DNA of 64,000 nt from positions 78,868,731 through 78,932,730 of the forward strand of contig NC_082688.1 of NCBI RefSeq assembly GCF_949987515.2, given 5' to 3'. The DNA is from Delphinus delphis (taxonomy: Eukaryota > Chordata > Mammalia > Artiodactyla > Delphinidae). Numbering within the stretch: the first letter of the stretch is position 1; every line of letters starts with the position of its first letter. This document shows positions 55,708 through 64,000 of the stretch, piece after piece. The translations under genes were made by a program, and so were the position numbers. The notes under the pieces are model-generated. The model was not told the DNA's origin. It saw nothing but the letters and a program-made list of their open reading frames with translations, and made no database searches.

Positions 55708-58700
55708 TTTGCGGTACGCGGGCCTCTCACTGTTGTGGCCTCTCCCGTTGCGGAGCACAGGCTCTGGACGCTCAGGATCAGCGACCATGGCTCACAGGCC
55801 TAGCCACTCCGAGGCATGTGGGATCCTCCCAGACCGGGGCACGAACCCATGTCCCCCGCCTCGGCAGGCGGACTCTCAACCACTGCACCACCAGGGAAGC
55901 CCCTATTTTTAGTTTTTTAAGGAACCTCCATACTGTTCTCCATAGTGGCTGTATCAATTTACATTCCCACCAACAGTGCAAGAGGGTTCCTTTTTCTCCA
56001 CACCCTTGCCACCAGTTGTTGTTTGTAGATTTTCTGATGATGCCCATTCTAACTGATGTGAGGTGATACTTCATTGTAGTTTTGATTTGCATTTCTGTAA
56101 TAATTAGTGATGTTGAGCAGCTTTTCATGTACTTCTTGGCCATCTGTATGTCTTCTTTGGAGAAATGTCTATTTAAGTCTTCTGCCCATTTTTGGATTGG
56201 GTTGTTTGTTTTTGTAATATTGAGCTGCATGACTGTTTATATATTTTGAAGAGTAATCCTTTGTCCATTAATTCGTTTGCAAATATTTTCTCCCATTCTG
56301 AGGGTTGTCTTTTCGTTTTGTTTGTAGTTTTCTTTGCTGTGCAAAATTTTTAAGTTTCATAAGGTCCAATTTGTTTATTTTTATTTTCATTTCATTACTC
56401 TAGGAGGTGGATCAAAAAAGATCTTGCTGTGATTTATGTCAAACACTGTCCTTCCTATGTCTTCCTCTAAGAATTTTATAGTGTCAGGTCTTACATTTAG
56501 GTCTCTAATACATTTTGAGTTTATTTTTGTGTGTGGTGTTAGGGAATGTTCTAATTTCATTCCTTTAAATGTACCTGACCAGTTTTCCCAGCACCACTTA
56601 TTGAAGAGACTGTCTTTCCTCCATTTTATATCCTTGCCTCCTTTGTCCTACATTAGTTGACCACAGGTGCATGGGTTTATCTCTGGGCTTTCTATCCTGT
56701 TCCATTGGTCTATATTTCTGTTTCTGTGCCAGTACCATATTGTCTTGATTACCGTAGCTCTGTAGTATAGTCTGAAGTCAGAGAGTCTGATTCCTCCAGG
56801 TCCGTTTTTTTCCCTCAAGACCGCTTTGGGTATTCGGGGTCTTTTGTGTCTCCGTACAAATTTTAAGACTCTTTGTTCTAGTTCCATAAAAAATACCATT
56901 GGTAATTTGATAGGGATGGCATTGAATCTGTAGATTGCTTTGGGTAGTATAGACATTTTCACAATGTTGATTCTTCCAATCCAAGAACATGATATATCTC
57001 TCCATCTGTTTGTATCATCTTTAATTTCTTTCATCATATAAGTGTCTTATAGTTTTCTGCATACAAGTCGTTTGTCTCCCTAGGTAGGTTTATTCCTAGG
57101 TATTTTATTCTTTTTGTTGCAGTGGTAAATGGGAGTGTTTCCATAATTTCTCTTTCAGATTATTCATCATTAGTGTATAGGAATGCAAGAGATTTCTTAG
57201 CATTAAATTTGTCTCCTGCAACTTTACCAAATTCATTGATCAGCTCTAGTAGTTTTCTGGTGGCATATTTAGGATTCTCTATGTATACTATCATGTCATC
57301 TGCAAACATTGACAGTTTTACTTTCTTTTCCAATTTCTATTCCTTTTATTTCTTTTTCTTCTCTCATTGCCATGGCTAGGACTTCCAAAACTATGTTGAA
57401 AAATAGTGGCGAGAGTGGACATCCTTGTCTTGTTCCTGATCTTAGAGGAAATGCTTTCAGTTTTTCACCATTGAGAATGATGTTTGCTGTGGGTTTGTCA
57501 TATATGGCCTTTACTATGTTGAGGTAGGTTCCCTCTATGCCCACTTTCTGGAGAGTTTTTATCATAAATGGGTGTTGAATTTTGTCAAAAGCTTTTTCTG
57601 CATCTATTGACATGATCATATGGTTTTTATTCTTCAATTTGTTAATATGGTGTATCACATTGATCGATTAGTGTATATTGAAGAATCCTTGCATCCCTGG
57701 GATAAATCCCACTTGATCATGGTGTATGATCCTTTTAATGTGTTGTTGGATTCTGTTTGCTGGTATTTTGTTGAGGAGTTTTGCATGTATATTCATCAGT
57801 GATATTGTTCTGTAATTTTCCTTTTATGTAGTATCTCTCTCTGGTTTTGGTATCATGGTGATGGTGGCCACGTAGAATGAGTTTCGGAGTGTTCCTTCTC
57901 TGCGATTTTTTGGAGGAGTTTGAGAAGAATGGGAGTAGCTCTTCTCTAAATGTTTGATAGAATTCACCTGTGAAGCCATCTGGTCCTGGACTTTTGTTTT
58001 TTGGAAGATTTTTAATCACAGTTTCAATTTCATTACTTGTGATTGGTCTGTTCATATTTTCTATTTCTTCCTGGTTCAGTCTTGGAAGCTGATACCTTTC
58101 TAAGAATTTGTCCATTTCTTCCAGGTTGTCCATTTTATTGGCATACTGTTGCCTGTAGTAGTCTCTTAGGATACTTTGTATTTCTGCGGTGTCTGTTGTA
58201 ACTACTCCTTTTTCATTTCTAATTTTATTGATTTGAGCCCTCTCCCTCTTTTTCTTGATAAGTCTGGCTAATGGTTTATCAATTTTGTTTATCTTCTCAA
58301 AGAACTAGCTTTTAGTTATATTGATCGTTGCAACTGTGTTCTGTTTCTATTTCATTTATTTCTGCTCTGATCTTTATGATTTCTTTCCTTCTACTAACTT
58401 TGGGTTCTGTTTGTTCTTCTTTCTCTAGTTCCTTTAGATGTAAGGTTAGATTGCTAATTTGATATGTTTGTAGTTTCTAAGGTAGGATTGTATTGCTATA
58501 AACTGCCCTCTTACAACTGCTTTTGCTGCATTCCACAGGTTTTGGATCATCGTGTTCTCATTGTCATTTGTCCCTACATATTTTGATTTCCTCAGTGATC
58601 TCTTGGTTATTTAGTAACATATTGTTTAGCCTCTATGTGTTTGTGTTTTTTACATTTTTTCCCCCTGTAATTGATTTCTAATCTCATAGCATTGTGGTCA

Positions 58701-59380
58701 GAAAAGATGCTGGATATGATTTCAATTTTTTTAAATTTACTGAGGCTTGATTTGTGACCCAAGATGTGATCTATCCCGGTGAATGTTCCCTGCGCACTTG
58801 AGAAGAAAGTGTAATCTGCTGTTTTCGGATGGAATGTCCTATATATATCAATTAAATCTATCTGCTCTATTGTATTATTTAAAGCTTGTGTTTCCTTATT
58901 AATTTTCTGTATGGATGATCTGTCCATTGGTGTAAGTGAGGTGTTTAAGTCCCCCACTATTATTGTGTTACTGTCGATTTCCTCTTTTAGAGCTGTTAGC
59001 AGTTGCCTTATGTATTGAGGGGCTCCTATGTTGGGTGCATATATATTTATAATTGTTATATCTTCTTCTTGGATTGATCCCTTGAACATTATGTAGTGTC
59101 CTCCCTTGTCTCTTATAACATTCTTTATTTTAAAGTCTATTTTATCTGACATGAGTACTGCCACTCCAGCTTTCTTTTGATTTCCACTTGCATGGAATAT
59201 CTTTTTCCTTCCCCTCACTTTCAGTCTTTATGTGTCCCTAGGTCTGAAGTGGGTCTCTTGTAGACAGTAAATATATGGGTTTTGTTTTTGTATCCACTCA
59301 GGGAGCCTGTGTCTTTTGGTTGGAGCATTTAATCCATTCATGTTTAAGGTAATTATCAATATGTATATTCCTATTACCAT
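55407..59380 (-). pseudogene. L1 ORF2 (endonuclease-reverse transcriptase), broken
   Basis: The start ATG is at 59380-59378. The amino-terminal endonuclease domain is readable in one frame from 59380 to 58607, about 258 codons, with a TAA at codon 51 (59230-59228). Recognisable are 'TLNMNGLNAP', 'CLQETHF', 'INIYAPN', 'VGDLNT' and 'SDHNAM'. It ends at a frameshift near 58640. The reverse transcriptase follows in pieces: '[16 protein letters not shown]' (58133-57735), '[15 protein letters not shown]' and '[12 protein letters not shown]' (57658-57296), then a frameshift just before the catalytic FADD codons (57306-57295). Next are the thumb (57037-56648) and the C-terminal cysteine region '[13 protein letters not shown]' (about 56000-55930), and after the SINE 'EYYSAIKRN' (about 55500). 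Enzyme activity is impossible in this state. Confidence 0.95.
55690..55902 (-). mobile_element. CHRS-type cetacean SINE inserted in L1 ORF2
   Basis: Antisense SINE with a 27-T complement of the A-tail (55684-55710) followed by the GC-rich body to 'gggaagc' (55893-55900). Exact 16-bp target-site duplication CTATTTTTAGTTTTTT at 55674-55689 and 55903-55918. It splits the ORF2 C-terminus after 'LKKLK' and creates a chimeric open frame (56230-55778) continuing as '[14 protein letters not shown]...'. Both elements are on the minus strand. The pure long tail supports a recent insertion. Confidence 0.97.
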
Positions 59381-59438
59381 TTTCTTAATTGTTCTGGGTT
59401 TGTTTTTGTAGGTCCTTTTCTTCTCTTGTGTTTCCCAC

Positions 59439-60379
59439 TTAGAGAAGTTCCTTTAGCATTTGCTGTAGAACTGGTTTGGTGGTGTTGAATTCTCTTAGCT
59501 TTTACTTGTCTGTAAAGCTTTTGATTTCTCCCTTGAATCTGAATGACATCCTTGCTGGGTAGAGTAATCTTGGTTGTAGGTTTTTCTCCTTCATCACTTT
59601 AAATATGTCCTGCCACTCCCTTCTGGCTTGCAGAGTTCCTGCTGAAAGATCAGCTGTTAACCGTATGGGGATTCCCTTATGTGTTATTTGTTGTTTTTCC
59701 CTTGCTGCTTTTAATATTTGTTCTTTTTATTTAATTTTTTGATAGTTTGGTTAATATGTGTCTTGGTGTGTTTCTCCTTGGATTTATCCTATATGGGACT
59801 CTCTGTGCTTCTTGGACTTGATTAACTATTTCCTTCCCCATATTAGGGAAGTTTTCAACTATAATCTCTTCAAATATTTTCTCGGGTTCTCTCTCTCTCT
59901 CTACTCCTTCTGGGACCCCTATAATGTGAATGTTGTTGCGTTTAATCTTGTCCTAAAGGTCTCGTAGCTGTCTTCATTTCTTTTCATTCTTTTTCTTTAT
60001 TCTGTTTTGCAGCAGTGAATTCCACCATTCTGTCTTCCAGGTTACTTATCCATTTTTCTGCCTCAGTTATTCTGCTATTGATTCCTTCTAGTGTAATTTT
60101 CATTTCAGTTATTGTATTGTCTATCTCTGTTTGTTTGTTGTTTAATTTTTCTAGATCTTTGTTAAACATTTCTTGCATCTTCTCGATCTTTGCCTCCATT
60201 CCTTTTCCGAGGTCCTGGATCATCTTCACTATCATTATTCTGAATTCTTTTTCTGGAAGATTGCCTATCTCCACTTCATTTAGTTGTTTTTCTGTGGTTT
60301 TATCTTGTTCCTTCATCTGGTACATAGACCTCTGCCTTTTCATCTTCTCTATCTTTCTGTGAATGTGGTTTTTTTCCAC
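59439..60379 (-). pseudogene. L1 ORF1 (RNA-binding protein), broken
   Basis: The first 131 codons (60379-59984) are open. They are strongly charged and K/E-rich with heptad-like spacing ('EIGNLPEKEFRIMIVKMIQDL', 'LNNKQTEIDNTITEMK', 'ISNLEDRM'), the coiled-coil and trimerisation part of ORF1p. A stop follows at 59984, and the RRM and C-terminal domains remain only as fragments in other frames, down to the 'REFNTTKPVLQQMLKELL' region near 59487-59442 and a TAA at 59441-59439. The total of about 941 bp, equal to about 313 codons, is the normal ORF1 length. The pieces therefore preserve the full span despite the breaks. Confidence 0.92.
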
Positions 60380-61252
60380 ATGCTGCAGGATTGTAGTTCT
60401 TCTTGCTTCTGCTGTCTGCCCTCTGGTGGATGAGGTTATCTACGAGGCTTGTGCAAGTTTCCTGATGGGAGGGTCTGGTGGTGGGTAGAGCTGGGTGTTG
60501 CTCTGGTGGGCAGAGCTCAGTAAAACTTTAACCCACTTGTCTGCTGATGGGTTGGGCTGGGTTCCCTCCCTGTTGCTTGTTTGGCCTGAGGCTACCCAAC
60601 ACTGGAGCCTACCCAGGCTCTTTGGTGGGGCTAATGGCAGACTCTTGGAGGGCTCATGCCAAGGAGTACTTCCTAGAACTTCTGTTACCAGTGTCCTTGT
60701 CTTCATGGTGAGACACAGGCACCCCCCGCCTCTGCAGGAGACCCTCCAACACTAGCAGGTAGGTCTGGTTCAGTCTCCTTTGGGGTCACTGCTCCTTCTC
60801 CTGGGTCCTGATGTACACACTACTTTGTGTGTGTCCTCCAGGAGTGGAGTCTCTGTTCCCCCCCGTCCTGTCGAAGTCCTACAATCAAATCCTGCTAGCC
60901 TTCAAAGTCTGATTCTCTAGGAATTCCTCCTCCCATTGCCGGACCCCCAGGTTCAGAAGCCTGATGTGGGGCTCAGAACCTTTACTCCAGTGGGTGGACT
61001 TTTGTGGTGTAAGTGTTCTCCTGTTTGTGAGTCACCCACCCAGCAGTTATGGGATTTGATTTTATTTTGATTGCGCCCCTCCTACCGTCTCATTGTGGCT
61101 TCTCCTTTGTCTTTGGATGTGCGGTATCCTTTTTGGTGAGTTCCAGTGTCTTCCTGTCGATGACTGTTCAGCAGTTAGTTGTGATTCTGGTGCTATCGCA
61201 AGAGGAAGTGAGAGCACGTCCTTCTACTCTGCCATCTTGAACCAATCTTCCC
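60380..61252 (-). promoter_or_regulatory. L1 5' UTR with former internal promoter
   Basis: About 870 bp upstream of ORF1. The minus-strand start 'gggaagattggttcaagatggcagag' (61252-61227) is the usual type of L1 5' end, which carries the internal pol II promoter and a YY1-like 'aagatggc' core (complement at 61231-61238). Composition is balanced with several C/T-rich words. Overlapping frames at 60440-60755 (86-88 codons) on both strands are UTR by-products. Confidence 0.85.
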
Positions 61253-61260
61253 TCCAGTAA

Positions 61261-61504
61261 ATATTTTGAACTAATTTATGATAAAACTGCTCATTTCATC
61301 TTTTTATACATCATGCAATGTCTTCACAATTAGATTGTGAGGTCTCTGATTTTAGAAAGGGATTTGTATATCTTCAACTAGCAAAGGTTTGCCCACAAAA
61401 GTCACTCAGAAAAATAGCTGATATCTGGCATCTGGCTTGGAATATATCCTGCTACATTAAAATGGTACTCTTGCGTTGTAGCATATTTTACAGTGTTTAA
61501 TCCA
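61261..61504. other. AT-rich spacer, nothing recognised
   Basis: Short single-copy stretch between two L1s. A 60-codon plus-strand frame at 61318-61500 has no recognisable content. Confidence 0.5.
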
Positions 61505-61731
61505 CATCTCTTCTAACATATTTTGATAGATTTATTGAGATATAATTGACACATAATAAACTGCATATATTTAAAATGCACAATTTAATAATTTTTAACA
61601 TATATATATACCCACACACACACACATACTACCATGAGTCTATCATCACAACCAAGACAAAGAACATATCTGTCATCTCCCTAATTCTCTCCTGTCCTTG
61701 TGAAGTCTCTCTCTCTACCCTCCACTGCAGA
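61505..61731 (-). mobile_element. Old L1 3' UTR (part of a split element)
   Basis: The words 'ttttgatagatttattgagatataattgacacataataaactgcatatatttaaa' are the complement of an old L1 3' UTR and resemble the fragment at 49675-50045. A (TA)n(CA)n tract lies at 61602-61626. The element continues after the LTR insertion at 62145. Confidence 0.9.
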
Positions 61732-62144
61732 TGTTACTGGCTGAATTGTGGTCCCTTTCTCAAATTCATACGTTGAAGCCCTAACCTGCAGTATCACAGA
61801 ACGTAACTCTACTTGGAGATTGGGCCTTCAAAGAGATGATTAAGTTACAATGAGTCCGTTAAGGTGGGCCCAAATCCAACCTGACTGGTGACCTTACAAC
61901 AAGTGGAAATTTGGACACAGAAGGAGACAGCAAGGCCACGTGTACACAGAGGAAAGACCATGTGAGGACAGAAGGAGAAGCAGCCTTTTGCAAGCCAAAG
62001 TGAGAGACTTCAGAATGAAATGAATACTTCAGACAACTTGACCTAGACTTCTACCCTCTAGAATGCTGAAAAAATAAATTTATGTTGTTTAAACCACCCA
62101 GTCTGTGGTACTTTCTTAGGGCAACCCTAGCAAACTAATGTACA
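61732..62144 (+). mobile_element. MLT1/MaLR-like solo LTR nested in L1
   Basis: The 413-bp LTR starts TG (61732) and ends CA (62143-62144). Features in order are 'ctgaattgtggtccctttctcaaattcatacgttgaagccctaacc', 'cttggagattgggccttcaaagagatgattaag', 'ggtgggcccaaatccaacctgactgg', 'cagaggaaagaccatgtgaggacag', 'aataaatttatgttgtttaaaccacccagtctgtggtactttcttagggc' and the terminal 'aaactaatgtaca'. AATAAA is at 62074-62079. This is the MLT1 plan (non-autonomous ERVL-MaLR). It lies cleanly between two parts of one L1, so it is younger than the L1. Confidence 0.92.
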
Positions 62145-63135
62145 AGGCAACAATTACCTAGCTTTCTGTCACTATAGATTAGGTAGAATTTTCTAGAATT
62201 CTATAGAAATGTACTCTTTTTGGTCTGGTTTTTTTCACTCTACATTACTTCTTTGAGATACATCCATGTTGTTGCTGTATCAATACATTCCTTTTCACTC
62301 CTGAGTAATAGTCCATTGAGTGGATATACCACAGTTTATTCATCCATTCACATATTGCTGGACATTTGTATTGTTTTCTGGTTGAGAATACTATAAATAA
62401 AGCTTCTGTGGATATTTATTTACAAGTCTTTTCATGGATATATAATATATATATATTTTAATCTTGTGTAAATATCTAGGACCAGAAAGGCTGTGTCATA
62501 TGATAGGTGTATATTTAGCTTTTTAAGAAACTGCCAAACTGTTTTCCAAAACTATGTACCATTTTACATTCCCACCAGCAGTCGTTGAGAGTTCCTGTTG
62601 CTCCATATTCTTGCCAAAAATTGGTATTGTCAATCTTTAAAAATCTTAGACTTCCTATTAGATATATAATAGCATGTCACTGTGTTTTTTTTTAATCTGC
62701 ATTATATTAAGACAGAGGCATTGAGCAACTTCTCATGTGCTTATTTGGCAAAAGAATATCTTCTTGGGTGAAGTGTCTATTCAATTTTCCTGCATTTTGT
62801 ATTGGACTGTTTGCTTTCTTTTTACTGAGCTTTGAGATCTCTTTTTATATTCTGAAAACAAGTCTTTTATCAAATAGATGATTTGCAAATGTTTTTCTCC
62901 CAGTCTGCGGCTTACCTTTTCATTCTCAGTGTCTGTCATAGAGCAGAAAATTGTAATTTCAGTTATGTCAGTTTATCAACCTATTCTTTTATGGACCATG
63001 CTTTCGGTGTTGCATCTGTGAAATCTCTGCCTAACCTCAGGGCAAAAAAATGTTCTCTGATGTTCTTCCAGAACTTTTATAATTTTCAGATTTAAATTTA
63101 GATCTGAATTCATTTTGTGTTAATATTAGTCTATG
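62145..63135 (-). mobile_element. Old L1 ORF2 region (continuation of split element)
   Basis: Continues the L1 begun at 61505: 'gcaacaattacctagctttctgtcactatagattagg', 'ctccattgagtggatataccacagtttattcatccattcacatattgctggacatttg' (62309-62368) and 'tttaagaaactgccaaactgttttcc'. It then runs through 'tcccaccagcagtcgttgagagttcc', 'ctttgagatctctttttatattctgaa' and 'tcagtttatcaacctattctttt'. The order and strand agree with the left part. Many indels and stops make it non-coding. A 70-codon plus-strand frame at 62883-63095 is a complement shadow. Confidence 0.92.
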
Positions 63136-64000
63136 ATTTTTTTTTGCTTTTATAGCAAAAAAAGGTAATAATGCTGTCTTAAATGTTCTGCCACCACCAT
63201 TACCTGTTTCCATACCCATTCTACCTCTTTCCTCTGTCTTCACATCCTTTTATCCAAGCTTTCGATCCTATCCGCTTCTAAGTCATCATGTTTCTTGCTG
63301 TAGCAACAATACTAACATGGTTGAAACCCTTTCCTGGTTCCTTTCCTTCACATATATGCAAGCTCAAGTCCCTCCTATTAAAAATAAAAGGTAAAATAAT
63401 ACTTTGTTGAACCTACATAGTTTTCTAACAACTTAACATTAACTTGCCTTAATTCTTTCCCTACCTGTATAACCCTCCTTAATCTTCTATATTGTCTCCT
63501 TTCTTTCTGTTACTTGAAACATGTTTTCCCCATATTTTCTCTTCTAATTGTACTGTTGATCATACACAAAATCAAGGATTCTCCTGCCATCTTTAAAACA
63601 ATAATTCTCCTATGTATGGTCCAGACTATTATAACCAGACCTACATGGTTAACTTCCTACTGTATATTTCCAGTAGGAATGTCAATTGCAGTATATGTCA
63701 AATTTAACTCATTCTTCTTTAACCCAAACATGTGACTCATTCTGTATTTCCTGAGCTTGTAGATGGCTTAGCACTCACCCTCTCACCTAAATCAGAAACC
63801 TATGATTCATCTTTAACCTCTCCTCCACTCCATGAAAAAACAATAGAGATCTTTCAATATTCTCTTACTTGTGTCTCCAATTCACATTTCCTCTCTATAT
63901 TCCCTGTTCTAAACTCATTACATCTCATCTGAAGTTTCAGAACAGACTTCAAATGGTCCCACAGACTCTGGTCCTTACTCTCTGCAAATCCAACTTTCAT
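63136..64000. other. Single-copy or unassigned stretch to the window end
   Basis: AT-rich, pyrimidine-biased DNA. From 63190 there are scattered C/T-rich words of L2-like style ('acctgtttccatacccattctacctctttcc', 'ggttcctttccttcacatatatgcaagctcaagtccctcc'), but I cannot confirm a family. The 73- and 66-codon frames at 63514-63932 have no domain. The window ends without closing any gene. Confidence 0.4.

Larger units (their letters stand above)
55130..61252 (-). mobile_element. Near full-length, decayed L1 (LINE-1), interrupted by a SINE
   Basis: One L1 on the minus strand with all parts in order. The 3' UTR is at 55130-55406. ORF2 runs 59380 to about 55407, ORF1 59439-60379, and the 5' UTR about 60380-61252. 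It ends with the '5' gggaagattggttcaagatggc' start, seen in complement at 61231-61252. Without the SINE at 55690-55902 (plus one copy of its target-site duplication) its length is about 5.9 kb, normal for a full-length L1. A short duplication TCCAGTAA flanks it (55122-55129 and 61253-61260). Both ORFs contain stops and frameshifts, so it cannot encode active protein. Confidence 0.95.

Overview
The window reads as nuclear DNA of a cetacean (whale or dolphin). The main evidence is four copies, at 30983-31187, 34080-34290, 49185-49382 and 55690-55902, of a short GC-rich tRNA-derived SINE of the CHR/CHRS type. This type is abundant in cetaceans. Longer and shorter tRNA-derived SINEs of the same superfamily lie at 33803, 51743, 53203 and 28610, next to cetartiodactyl-type L1 elements. 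The background is AT-rich with abundant A/T homopolymers, (CA)n and (AT)n microsatellites, MIR and L2 relics and MaLR/ERVL LTRs, as expected of mammalian intergenic or long-intron DNA. I found no protein-coding gene, rRNA gene or functional tRNA gene that I can defend. Almost every open frame is short and either falls inside a transposon or looks like chance.

Layout. 1-12 kb: AT-rich single-copy DNA, a long degraded L1 (about 1.8-4.2 kb, minus strand), a younger 5'-truncated L1 (5.08-5.74 kb), an (AT)n tract, MIR, a MER5-like DNA transposon relic and an MLT2-type LTR. 12-26 kb: small 5'-truncated L1 insertions with readable target-site duplications (12.35 and 18.57 kb), two unrelated solo-LTR-like elements (18.05 and 21.31 kb), a homeodomain-motif-rich stretch that looks like a conserved non-coding element (22.5-22.9 kb), L2, and another LTR-like block (23.7-24.5 kb). 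26.9-27.6 kb: the only GC- and CpG-rich island. It carries ETS-type motifs and two splice-donor-like sites, both on the minus strand, and is the best candidate for a real promoter and first exon. 28-50 kb: single-copy DNA with scattered L1, MIR, L2, MLT1 and SINE insertions. 50.8-52.7 kb: a 95-bp inverted duplication (93/95 identical) with a 1.65-kb spacer, not explained by any repeat I recognise. 55.1-61.25 kb: one nearly full-length but decayed L1 on the minus strand (5' UTR, ORF1, ORF2, 3' UTR) carrying a young SINE inside its ORF2 end. 61.5-63.1 kb: an older minus-strand L1 split by an MLT1-like LTR.

The insertions record relative ages: L2/MIR and L1M-type relics are oldest, MaLR and ERVL LTRs sit within or among them, then cetartiodactyl L1s, then CHR-type SINEs with clean target-site duplications. 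The features to follow up are the inverted duplication, the CpG island and the two conserved-looking non-coding stretches. I see no clear new multi-gene system here.
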